Shown here: positions 16,288 through 25,463 of the stretch, in pieces
Layout: each line of letters starts with the position of its first letter
How positions within the stretch are numbered: position 1 is the first letter of the stretch
Origin: Pseudomonadota bacterium
GTDB lineage: Bacteria; Myxococcota; Myxococcia; Myxococcales; Myxococcaceae
Reading direction: 5' to 3'
Assembly: GCA_023423535.1 (NCBI GenBank)
Contig: JAFAFL010000002.1
Span: 77,680 to 141,679 of the forward strand
Length of the DNA: 64,000 nt
Position numbers and translations under genes: made by a program
The notes under the pieces: model-generated
What the model was told of the DNA's origin: nothing
What the model saw: the letters and a program-made list of their open reading frames with translations, nothing else
Database searches by the model: none

Positions 16288-18285
16288 ATGACTCCGCACT
16301 CCCCGAAGCTGCTCTCGCTGCTCCTCGTTCCCCTCCTCTTCGGCTTCGCCTGCAACCGACGGGAGCCCGGCCCGGTGGCAGCGCCGGTGAAGCTCACCTC
16401 CGAGCGCGCAAGGGAGGTGGACTTCGTCTGGTACTCCACGAGGGACGGCAAGCCGGTGGGCGGCACGACCGCGGCGAAGGTGCTGCTCAAGCCGAACCCC
16501 TCCGGCGACGTGCGGGTGGCGGTGTTCGAGGAGTACTCCGGCGGCGCCGGGACCCAGTGGCGGGCGAGCGCCTGGGTCTCGAGCTTTCTGGCCGCGACCA
16601 CGCTCGGACACGACCTCAGCGAGTTCGAGTTCGCCGTCTCCACCGGCGGCTTCGTGGACGGGCCGTCGGCGGGCGGGTTGACCACCGCGGCGTTCCTCGC
16701 GGCGATGCTCGATGTGCCGGTGCAGGGACACGTGACGATGACCGGCACCGTGAACCCGGACGGCTCCATCGGCCCGGTCGGCGGCATCACCGACAAGATG
16801 AAGGGCGCGCAGCAGAAGGGAAAGACGCTCGTCGGATATCCGGTCGGCCAGCGCTACGACTTCGACCGCGGCACCCGGTCGCTGGTGGATCTGCACGCGC
16901 TGGGGAAGGAGCTGGGCGTGGAGGTGCGCGAGGTCCGCGACATCTTCGAGGCCTACGCGCTGCTGACCGGGAAGACCCTCGCGCGGCCGGTGCCGCTGCC
17001 CGCGGCGCAGATGGAGATCTCTCCACGCTACTTCCAGCGGATGCAGTCGAAGGCAACGGCGTGGCTTGCGCGGGCGGAGTCGCAGATGAAGCTCGTGGCG
17101 CAGGCGGACCGCAGCGGGTTCGCGAAGAAGCTCGGGCTGCTGGAGAAGGCGCAGGAGTCCTTCGCGAAGGCGGAGAGCTACCAGCGGCAGGGCATGGTTC
17201 CGGCGGCCTACACCGAGGCGATGATGGCCGCCGCCTACGTGGAGCTGACCCAGCACTTCGTTCGACAGGCGGAGCTCGCGCTGGAGGGGGATCTGGGCGG
17301 GGCGCTGCTGCAGATGAAGTCGCTCTCCTCGGTTGAGGCGGACGAGGCCGCGTTCCGGGAGACGCTCGCCACCGCGGACATCACGACTGCGGGTGAGGCG
17401 ATGGGCGTGCTCAACGCGTACTCGGCGGCGGCGGATGCGCGGGCCTACGTCGCGCTGGCGCGGCGTCACGAGGGCGATCTGGACCGGATCGTTGCCGGGC
17501 TGGGGAAGGAGAACCTGCCGGCGGAGTGGGTGCCGGTGCTGCGCGCGGCGGGCGCGAAGAAGCGCGAGACGCTGACCGTGCTCGTGCTGGGCAAGTCGCT
17601 CTACCCCACCCTCTACTACATGATGGCGAAGTACTCGGTGGACGGAGCGCGGGACCTCTTCGAGGCGCGCGAGGCAACGGGGACGCCGCTGACGCTCGAG
17701 GCCGCTTCGGTGGCGAGGCTGGCGCGCAGCTACACCAGCGCGGCGAAGGCGAACCTCGACTACTACGACTCGCTCATCCTGCAGACCGAGGCGGACCAGG
17801 CTGGGACGACGCTGGCGGCGGCGCAGGCGCGCAAGCAGCAGGAGGACATCCAGTACCTGCGCGCGGGCGTGGTGATGGGACTCGCGCTGGGGAACCGGGA
17901 GAAGAAGGATCTGCACGGCGCGCTCTTCAACCTCGCGGCGGCGTCGAACGTGTACCTCACCAGCTCGTACCTCGTGGCGCGCGAGTACTCCATTGGGGTG
18001 AAGACGGATGCGCAGGGCCGGCAGACCGTGGCGAACGACAAGGCCTTCATGGCGATGCTCGAGCTCGCGGAGGAGAAGGCGCGCGAACAGGCCGCGGTGG
18101 CGCAGAAGGTCACCGGCTCCGTCCCTGGGCCCGCGCAGGCCGCCTACGGGCTCGCTCGCGCGCTTCGGGAGGGGGATACGGAGAGCAAGCTCCTTGCCCT
18201 CAACCACTTCTGGGGCTCCTCCACGAGCTCGCAACTGGCGGTGGCGCTCACCCGCTCGAACGCGCGCTCCGGCGCTACTCGTTGA
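16288..18285 (+). CDS. Lipoprotein with a stand-alone Lon (S16) proteolytic domain
   Basis: Protein of 665 aa. The start is set at ATG 16288 because it begins a clean lipoprotein signal (MTPHSPKLLSLLLVPLLFGF, then lipobox Cys22); the frame is open to 16159 but the extra 43 residues would hide the signal. Residues about 35-200 match the Lon proteolytic domain: Ser127 in DGPSAGG and Lys170 in GGITDKMKGA, spaced 43 residues, exactly the Ser679-Lys722 spacing of E. coli Lon. No AAA+ ATPase domain is present. The remaining 460 residues are helical, Ala-rich and unrecognised. This suggests an ATP-independent serine protease attached to the envelope, very different from cytosolic Lon. Its 3' end overlaps the convergent membrane-protein gene by 11 bp. 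Confidence 0.85.
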   Translation: MTPHSPKLLSLLLVPLLFGFACNRREPGPVAAPVKLTSERAREVDFVWYSTRDGKPVGGTTAAKVLLKPNPSGDVRVAVFEEYSGGAGTQWRASAWVSSFLAATTLGHDLSEFEFAVSTGGFVDGPSAGGLTTAAFLAAMLDVPVQGHVTMTGTVNPDGSIGPVGGITDKMKGAQQKGKTLVGYPVGQRYDFDRGTRSLVDLHALGKELGVEVREVRDIFEAYALLTGKTLARPVPLPAAQMEISPRYFQRMQSKATAWLARAESQMKLVAQADRSGFAKKLGLLEKAQESFAKAESYQRQGMVPAAYTEAMMAAAYVELTQHFVRQAELALEGDLGGALLQMKSLSSVEADEAAFRETLATADITTAGEAMGVLNAYSAAADARAYVALARRHEGDLDRIVAGLGKENLPAEWVPVLRAAGAKKRETLTVLVLGKSLYPTLYYMMAKYSVDGARDLFEAREATGTPLTLEAASVARLARSYTSAAKANLDYYDSLILQTEADQAGTTLAAAQARKQQEDIQYLRAGVVMGLALGNREKKDLHGALFNLAAASNVYLTSSYLVAREYSIGVKTDAQGRQTVANDKAFMAMLELAEEKAREQAAVAQKVTGSVPGPAQAAYGLARALREGDTESKLLALNHFWGSSTSSQLAVALTRSNARSGATR

Positions 18286-19840
18286 CCGTGGCGGAGGGCG
18301 CGGGGGCCGGAGCTCGCGCGGGACGGGAGAGCAGTACGCCCACCTCGTCCTGCGCGGCGGTGGACCAGCCGGATTCCTTCAGCGCCTGCGCGAGTGCGGT
18401 GTTCCGCGGGTAGAGGACCCACTGCACGCGCTCGCTGTCGAGAAGCCTGCGCCAGTCGGGTTCGACGCGGTGGATGCGGCCGTAGAGGTGCAGCCGCTCG
18501 ATGTCCAGCTCCGGCGCGCGGCCATCGATGTACACGGGCATCCCGCGGTTTCTCCACAGGAGGTAGCCGCCCCAGTCGAAGTGGTTGAGGCCGCGGCCTT
18601 CGGGCAGTCCCTGCGCGCGCACCTGCTGGACGAGCGAGGCGGGATACGTCCCCTTCTCTTCGCAGGTGCCGCCCTCGCACGGCCAGCGGGCAGCGGCGAA
18701 GAGCACGGCGATGACGCCCAGCAGAGCCAGGTGGGCGAGGCCGAGGGCGATGCGGACGGGCGGCTCGGGCTCTTCTTCGTCCGAGTCGTCAGCGACAGCA
18801 GTCCGAGCGGGTCGTGCGAGCGCGGCCTTCAGCCACACCGCGCACAGCGGCGCGGCGGCGATGAGCGCGAGCGGCACGTTGCGCTGCCACCGGAGGGCCA
18901 TGAAGGTGAAACCGGCCACGAGGAAGAGGTCGCTCGGGCGCGCGGTGCCTCGGGAGAGCCCGGCGAGCACCAGCCCCGCCAGCACGACGATCGCGAAGAG
19001 CATCCGCTTCGGGTTGGCGAAGTCCGGCGATTGCCAGTCGATGATCGAGACGCCGTGCCAGTCGCTCGAGGCGTACATGTACGCGTGGCCGTAGAGGTTC
19101 CACCCGCGCGGGTTGAGCAGGCCCGCCAGAAGCAGCGCACCCAGCAGCAGCGCGAGGCCCTTCACCCGCTCGCGCGCCTTCGTGTCTCCCCGGAACCACT
19201 CGACGCCCGCGCCGGCCAGATGCGCGAAGGCAGCGAGCGGCGCGACCACGAAGGCGCCGTGGATGTTCGCCCACACCGCGACGACCGCGATGAGCCGCCA
19301 CGGGACGCGCTTCAACGACGGGTTCGCGTCGTCCGAGTACCGCTGAAGATCGAAGAGCACCCACGCGAGGAAGAGGTAGGTGAACAGCTGCGGGCGCTGG
19401 GTCCAGAACTCGTGGGTGCCGAAGAGGGCCAGGAGCACCACCGGCGCGCCGATGACCGCGGCAACGCCTCGCAGGTGCGCGCGGCGGAGGCAGAAGGCGG
19501 CGGTACCGGTCGCGGCCAGCGCCGGCAGGAGCACGAGGCCCGGTTCACGCGCCACGCGGTACACGCCGTAGAGGACCGCTTCGAAGAACCACTCGTGCGC
19601 GAGCCACGGCTTCGCCTCGCCGACCGGCGCGAAGGGATCGGCGCGCGGGACCTGCCCGTTCTCGGCGATCCACTGGCCCACCGCGAGGTGCCACCACAGG
19701 TCGGGATCCCAGAGCGGAGAGAGCACCGCGCCGCCGAGCAGCACCGCCGCACACGCCCACAGCAGGCCCGCCGGGCCGGGCAGCAGCGACTGCAGGAGGT
19801 TGTTCCGGGAGGAGCTGGGGGGCGACTGCGGCGCGGACAT
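18275..19840 (-). CDS. Polytopic membrane protein, possible glycosyltransferase-like
   Basis: Protein of 521 aa with about ten transmembrane helices. The first helix (LLWACAAVLLGGAVLSPLW) is followed by the motif DPDLWWHLAVGQWI, then EWFFEAVLYGVYRVA. This arrangement recurs in uncharacterised bacterial membrane proteins that resemble GT-C glycosyltransferases, where an acidic residue in the first periplasmic loop is catalytic. A soluble C-terminal domain of about 120 residues (LNHFDWGGYLLWRNRGMPVYID) follows the last helix. Substrate and function are unknown. It converges with the Lon-like lipoprotein gene and overlaps it by 11 bp. The 132 bp between its start and mrpA contain a GC-rich hairpin (19862-19878) but no convincing promoter. 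Confidence 0.7.
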   Translation of the reverse strand: MSAPQSPPSSSRNNLLQSLLPGPAGLLWACAAVLLGGAVLSPLWDPDLWWHLAVGQWIAENGQVPRADPFAPVGEAKPWLAHEWFFEAVLYGVYRVAREPGLVLLPALAATGTAAFCLRRAHLRGVAAVIGAPVVLLALFGTHEFWTQRPQLFTYLFLAWVLFDLQRYSDDANPSLKRVPWRLIAVVAVWANIHGAFVVAPLAAFAHLAGAGVEWFRGDTKARERVKGLALLLGALLLAGLLNPRGWNLYGHAYMYASSDWHGVSIIDWQSPDFANPKRMLFAIVVLAGLVLAGLSRGTARPSDLFLVAGFTFMALRWQRNVPLALIAAAPLCAVWLKAALARPARTAVADDSDEEEPEPPVRIALGLAHLALLGVIAVLFAAARWPCEGGTCEEKGTYPASLVQQVRAQGLPEGRGLNHFDWGGYLLWRNRGMPVYIDGRAPELDIERLHLYGRIHRVEPDWRRLLDSERVQWVLYPRNTALAQALKESGWSTAAQDEVGVLLSRPARAPAPAPSATVNE

Positions 19841-19972
19841 TCGCTGGGGAACCTAGCAGTCCTCGGCGGCCGGCCGAGAGGCAAGGGGGCACTTGCAACG
19901 GCGAGCGATCGACCTCGACGGGCGCGGCTGGAACATGGCCGGCCTGCCCCACTGCCATTAGAGTCCGCGGCG

Positions 19973-20959
19973 ATGGACGTCGAACTGCTCGGGGCCTGTG
20001 AGCTCGGCTGGGATGACCAGCGGCGCGTGAACGCTGCGGAGGGCGCGTGCGCGAAGGTGCTCGGCAAGGAGGCGAACGCGCTCGTCGGGCTGTCCCTTCA
20101 CGAGGCGCTGGGGACGTCGGCGGACGCGGTGGAGGAGGTGCTCCGCAAGCTGCCGGCGCCAGGGCAAGCGGCGGCTCCGGCAATCGAGTTCCTCGGCGCG
20201 CGGCCGATCGAAGAGCCGACCCTGCTGCGCCTCGCGCTCTCGCGGAGGGAGGACGGCTCGGCCTTCGCGCAGATCGTGGATGCGTATGCCTTCCTCTCCG
20301 GCGCGCCGCCGCTGCAACTGTCGAAGCTGGCGTCTTCGCTCTCGCACGAGATCAGAAACCCGCTCTCTTCGGTGAAGATGGCGGTGCAGACGCTGGCCCG
20401 GAACCAGGGCCTCTCCGAGCGCGACGCGCGAAGGCTCACGCTGGCGAACCGCGAGATCCGCACGATGGAGCGGATGCTCGGGCTGCTCTCCGAATACGCG
20501 CGCGAGCTTCCGCCCCACCGCGAGCCGACGGTGCTGCGCAACGTGCTGGCGGACGCGCTGGCGGTGGTGGAGCAGGAGCTCTCCGAGCGGCGCATCACGG
20601 TGACCTTCAGCGGCCCCGAGGACCTGCCGAAGGTCCGCGTGGAGAGCCACCGCCTGAGGCTCGTGCTCGCGCAGCTCTTCCTCAACGTGGCGATGGGCCT
20701 GCCGGAGAACGAGACGCTCACCGTCGAGCTGCGCGAGGGCCCCGAAGGCGGCGCGGCGCTGCTGGTGCCGGACCGCGCGGCCACCGTGCTTCCGGAGGAG
20801 CGCGCCACCCTCTTCGAACCGTTCGGCTCGCGGCTCGCGCGCGGCGCAGGGCTCTCGCTCGCGGCGCTGCGGCGGGTGCTGCAGAGCCAGGGCGGCGACG
20901 TCAGCGCGGAGCCCCTCGGCACCGAGGGCGCGCTCTTCACCCTCACCTTCCCCGCCTAG
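19973..20959 (+). CDS. mrpA: MrpA-like sensor histidine kinase
   Basis: Soluble protein of 328 aa with no transmembrane segment. An N-terminal PAS-like region (about 1-115) precedes the dimerisation/phosphoacceptor helix LSHEIRNPLSSVKMAVQTL, with the conserved His. The ATP-binding domain looks eroded: the usual DxGxG of the G1 box is replaced by PDRAAT, and the N box reads QLFLNVAMG. The G2 box is ARGAGLSLAAL. It lies six bases upstream of an NtrC-type regulator and the MrpC-like gene, the gene order I know for M. xanthus mrpA-mrpB-mrpC. There, genetic work implies that MrpA mainly dephosphorylates MrpB; a degenerate kinase domain would fit that. Symbol assigned from context and architecture rather than alignment. 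The same frame is open upstream to 18008, which is shadow. Confidence 0.78.
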   Translation: MDVELLGACELGWDDQRRVNAAEGACAKVLGKEANALVGLSLHEALGTSADAVEEVLRKLPAPGQAAAPAIEFLGARPIEEPTLLRLALSRREDGSAFAQIVDAYAFLSGAPPLQLSKLASSLSHEIRNPLSSVKMAVQTLARNQGLSERDARRLTLANREIRTMERMLGLLSEYARELPPHREPTVLRNVLADALAVVEQELSERRITVTFSGPEDLPKVRVESHRLRLVLAQLFLNVAMGLPENETLTVELREGPEGGAALLVPDRAATVLPEERATLFEPFGSRLARGAGLSLAALRRVLQSQGGDVSAEPLGTEGALFTLTFPA

Positions 20960-20965
20960 ACGCCC

Positions 20966-22414
<1,449 letters not shown>

Positions 22415-22420
22415 AAGAAT

Positions 22421-22447
22421 CGGGTGGCCGACATTCACCACCCGTCT
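22421..22447 (+). terminator. Possible terminator of the mrpAB operon
   Basis: CGGGTGG (22421-22427) pairs with CCACCCG (22438-22444) across a 10-base loop, followed only by TCTTTG. The T tract is weak, so this may be a partial terminator or merely a hairpin. Confidence 0.4.
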
Positions 22448-22449
22448 TT

Positions 22450-22491
22450 GAACGTTCCGTTCAACCGCTACAGGTCGTTTAAACGTTCCGT
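22450..22491 (+). promoter_or_regulatory. Paired upstream elements before mrpC (candidate MrpB/MrpC sites)
   Basis: The decamer AACGTTCCGT occurs at 22451-22460 and again at 22482-22491, 31 bp apart (three helical turns, so on one DNA face). The first is inside the inverted repeat GAAC-GTTCC-GTTC (22450-22462); the second adjoins the palindrome GTTTAAAC (22477-22484). They lie about 100-140 bp upstream of the candidate sigma54 site, where enhancer sites of NtrC-type activators usually sit. In M. xanthus, MrpB and MrpC compete for upstream sites at mrpC. Identity of the binding protein here is inferred. Confidence 0.5.
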
Positions 22492-22587
22492 GATCAGAAT
22501 CGGACGCTCGGCGGGGCGCCTCTTCGTCCGTTTTCGTAACCCTGCGAATCGTGGACGTTTTCTCGTCGTACCCGACCGTCACCTGGT

Positions 22588-22604
22588 TGGCATGGCGATT
22601 GGAT
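22588..22604 (+). promoter_or_regulatory. Candidate sigma54 promoter of mrpC
   Basis: TGGCATGGCGATTGGAT resembles the -24/-12 consensus TGGCACG-N4-TTGCA: GG at -24 and TTGG instead of TTGC at -12, with correct spacing. Transcription would start near 22614, giving a leader of about 50 nt. The mismatch at the -12 GC lowers confidence, but the position and the neighbouring NtrC-type gene support it. Confidence 0.4.
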
Positions 22605-22663
22605 AAGGCCAGCGCACGCAGTCGCACAAACTTCCCCAACCTCCCGCTCAGGAGATCAAGACC

Positions 22664-23410
22664 ATGCACGGCTACCACCGCCCCCTCGGCCCGATCGGCT
22701 CCAACGTCATCGTCCCCATGCAGACGACGTCGTCGGGCATGACGGTGACCATGAACAAGATGCAGCCCGGGGCGGACGTCCTCGACTTCAAGGGCTACTT
22801 CAAGGTCGAGACCTTCCCGCACAACTCGGTCATCTACCGCCCGGGCGACACGCAGGACCGCGTGTACCTCCTCAAGAGCGGCCGCGTCCGCCTGATGCGG
22901 GTGGGCAAGAACAGCGCGCGCTCGGTGACCGCGATCCTGCGGCCGGGTGACCTCTTCGGCGACCTCTTCCGCCCGGACGGCACCGCGATCGAGGAGCTCT
23001 CCGTCGCCGCCGGCGAGGCCGAGGTCTGGTCCATCGAGGGCCGTGACTTCCGCGCCCAGCTCGAGGCCCGGCCGGCGCTCGCCACCGACGTCATCCGCGC
23101 CTACGCGGAGCGGGTGCGTGCGCTGCAGAAGCGGGTGCTCGGCCTGACCTTCAAGGAGGTTCCGGCGCGCCTGGCGGAGACCCTGCTCACCCTCGCGGAG
23201 GCGCACGGTGAGCGCTGCCCGCACGGCGGCGAGATGGACCTGCGCGGCATCACCCAGCAGGACCTCGCGGACCTCGTGGGCGCCTCGCGCTCCTTCGTCT
23301 CCACGCTGATCAACGAGATGAAGCGGGACGGCATGCTCGGCAACGTGGGCCGCATCCTCTGCATCCGCGACCAGAAGGCGCTCCGCAAGATCGCCTCGCG
23401 CGAGAAGTAG
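22664..23410 (+). CDS. mrpC: MrpC-like Crp/Fnr-family transcription factor
   Basis: Protein of 248 aa, the length I recall for M. xanthus MrpC. A cyclic-nucleotide-binding-type beta-roll spans about 45-150 (VIYRPGDTQDRVYLLKSGRV; RPGDLFGDLF), though typical cAMP-contact residues are not evident. The C-terminal Crp-type winged helix (about 170-240) includes ITQQDLADLVGASRSFVSTL. The N-terminal 40 residues (MHGYHRPLGPIGSNVIVPMQ) also match my recollection of MrpC, whose N-terminus is a regulatory extension. MrpC drives developmental genes, including fruA, during fruiting-body formation. A GGAG lies ten bases before the start. It follows the mrpAB-like operon after a 249-bp regulatory region and ends in a strong terminator. 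Confidence 0.85.
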   Translation: MHGYHRPLGPIGSNVIVPMQTTSSGMTVTMNKMQPGADVLDFKGYFKVETFPHNSVIYRPGDTQDRVYLLKSGRVRLMRVGKNSARSVTAILRPGDLFGDLFRPDGTAIEELSVAAGEAEVWSIEGRDFRAQLEARPALATDVIRAYAERVRALQKRVLGLTFKEVPARLAETLLTLAEAHGERCPHGGEMDLRGITQQDLADLVGASRSFVSTLINEMKRDGMLGNVGRILCIRDQKALRKIASREK

Positions 23411-23458
23411 TCGAAACAGCTTCTGACACCGCCGCTCTTTCCCCCGGCGACGGTTCAA

Positions 23459-23509
23459 CGGCCCCGCCCGAGTGCGTTCATTCGCACCGGTCGCGGGGCC
23501 GGTTTTTTT
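23459..23509 (+). terminator. Rho-independent terminator after mrpC
   Basis: CGGCCCCGC (23459-23467) pairs with GCGGGGCCG (23493-23501), with a nested GTGCG-TTCATT-CGCAC stem inside, followed by seven T residues (23503-23509). This is one of the two strongest terminators in the window. Confidence 0.9.
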
Positions 23510-23541
23510 CACCCTCTCTCTGCTAGGACCGCTCATCCCGT

Positions 23542-25443
23542 ATGAGCCTTCCGGATTCTTCGTCTTCGTCCTCCGCCGCCTCCGCGCGGCAGATCTACGG
23601 GCAGCGTGAGGCCGCCGCGGCAAAGCAGGCGCAGGGTCTCGACCGGCGTGGCGGGATGCTCGCCCACGGTCGCGCGCTGACCTTCATCGCCGCGCTCGCG
23701 TTCGCCGGCCTCACCCTCTTCGACCGGCTGCCCCGCTGGGGCTGGATCGCCGCCGGCGCGTCGCTCCTCGCGTACATCGTCCTCGCGTGGATCCACGGCA
23801 AGGTCATCGCCGCGGAGGAGCGGGCAAAGGTGCGCGCCTCGCTGAACAGCCGTGGGCTCGCGCGCATGGACGGGAAGTGGCACGCCTTCCCCGAGAAGGG
23901 CGAGCGCTTCCTCAAGGAGCTTTCGGACCATCCGTATGCGGCGGACCTCGACGTGTTCGGGCAGGGGTCGCTCTTCCAGCTGCTGGACGAGAGCGCAACG
24001 AAGGCCGGCGAGGCGAGGCTTGCGCAGTGGCTCTCGGGACCGGCGACGCCGGAGGTCATCCGCGCGCGGCAGGAGGCGGTGCGGGAGCTGGCGCCGCTGG
24101 TGGAGTTCCGCCAGGCGCTGCTGGTGGAGAGCCGGATGGTGGCGCGGCAGAAGGTGGACCCGCGCATGTTCGTGGAGTGGGCGGAGGGAGGGCCCTACCT
24201 GCGCGAGGTGAAGTGGGCGCGGCCCTTCGGCTTCATCCTGCCGCCGGTGACGCTCGTGCTCTTCGCGCTCGGGCGCTACGACGTGATCGAGCGCTGGTGG
24301 TGGTGGCTGGGCCTCGCGGCGCTGGCGGGGATCGTCGCGGTCACGCGCAAGCCGCTCAACGCGTTCTACGAGCGGGTGGTGCTCGGCGAGAACGGCTTCG
24401 TCCGCTTCGGCGAGACCTTTGCCACGGTGGAGGCGCAGCAGTTCCAGTCGCCCCTGCTGCGCGAGCTCGCGGGAAGGCTTCGGCCGGAGGGCGGCGCCGG
24501 CGCGTCGGAGCGGCTGCGGCGCTTCTCGCACCGGTTCTCCTTCGCGGAGGCCCGTCAGTCGAGCCAGCTGCACGCGGGGCTGAACATGCTCACGCTTTGG
24601 GACCTGCACTGGCTGCTCGCGCTGGAGCGCTGGCGCGAGGAGAGCGGTCCGAGAGTGCGCGGCTGGTTCGAGGCGCTCGCGGAATTGGAGGCGCTCTGCA
24701 GCCTCGCCACCTACGCGTTCGAACGGCCCGAGCTCACCTGGCCGGAGATCCGCGAGGAGGGCCCGGCACACTTCGAGGCCACGGCGCTGGCGCACCCGCT
24801 GCTCGACGAGCCGGTGGCGAACGACGTGCGGCTCGCGGGACCGAAGGCGGCGCTGATCGTCACCGGCTCGAACATGAGCGGGAAGACGACGCTGCTTCGC
24901 TCCATCGGCGCCAACGCGGTGGTGGCGATGGCCGGCGGTCCGGTGCGCGCGCAGAGGCTGTCGCAGACGACGCTGTCGATCTTCACCAGCATGCGGGTGA
25001 AGGACTCGCTCGAGCGCGGCGTGTCGTACTTCTACGCCGAGGTGCAGCGGATCCGCTCCGTGCTGGAGGGCGCGCAGGGCGCGGGAGGGCGGGCGCTGTT
25101 CCTGCTCGATGAGATCCTTCTCGGGACGAACACGCGGGAGCGGCAGATCGCTTCGCGCGAGATCCTCCGGCTCCTGCTGGAGACAGGGGCGATCGGCGCG
25201 GTGACCACGCACGACCTGTCGCTGACGGAGCTCGGCGGCGTGCCCTGGGCGCAGGTGCGCAACGTCCACTTCCGCGACGTGCTGCAGGAGGGCCGGATGA
25301 CGTTCGACTACCGCATGCGCGAGGGCGTGGTGGAGACGACCAACGCGCTGCGCGTGCTGCGGGATGCGGGCGTGCCGGTGCCGGCGGAGGCGCCCTCTGC
25401 GACCGAGGCCCAGGCGGCTCCGATGCGCAACGCGGGCCCGTAG
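23542..25443 (+). CDS. Membrane-anchored MutS-type ATPase
   Basis: Protein of 633 aa. Two hydrophobic helices (about 45-60 and 67-83) and a second hydrophobic pair (about 228-245 and 252-268) flank a helical lever-like region. The C-terminal half (about 410-590) is a MutS-family ABC ATPase: Walker A GSNMSGKT (442-449), Walker B LFLLDE (519-524), the loop LLGTNTRERQIASREIL and the H-loop TTHDL. It lacks the mismatch-recognition domain of MutS and the Smr nuclease of MutS2. Membrane MutS-like proteins of this layout are known only as predicted mismatch-repair-family ATPases, and their function is uncertain. The M1 aminopeptidase gene follows 20 bp downstream, probably in the same transcript. 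Confidence 0.86.
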   Translation: MSLPDSSSSSSAASARQIYGQREAAAAKQAQGLDRRGGMLAHGRALTFIAALAFAGLTLFDRLPRWGWIAAGASLLAYIVLAWIHGKVIAAEERAKVRASLNSRGLARMDGKWHAFPEKGERFLKELSDHPYAADLDVFGQGSLFQLLDESATKAGEARLAQWLSGPATPEVIRARQEAVRELAPLVEFRQALLVESRMVARQKVDPRMFVEWAEGGPYLREVKWARPFGFILPPVTLVLFALGRYDVIERWWWWLGLAALAGIVAVTRKPLNAFYERVVLGENGFVRFGETFATVEAQQFQSPLLRELAGRLRPEGGAGASERLRRFSHRFSFAEARQSSQLHAGLNMLTLWDLHWLLALERWREESGPRVRGWFEALAELEALCSLATYAFERPELTWPEIREEGPAHFEATALAHPLLDEPVANDVRLAGPKAALIVTGSNMSGKTTLLRSIGANAVVAMAGGPVRAQRLSQTTLSIFTSMRVKDSLERGVSYFYAEVQRIRSVLEGAQGAGGRALFLLDEILLGTNTRERQIASREILRLLLETGAIGAVTTHDLSLTELGGVPWAQVRNVHFRDVLQEGRMTFDYRMREGVVETTNALRVLRDAGVPVPAEAPSATEAQAAPMRNAGP

Positions 25444-25463
25444 CCCGAAGCGGAGGAAGTGAC

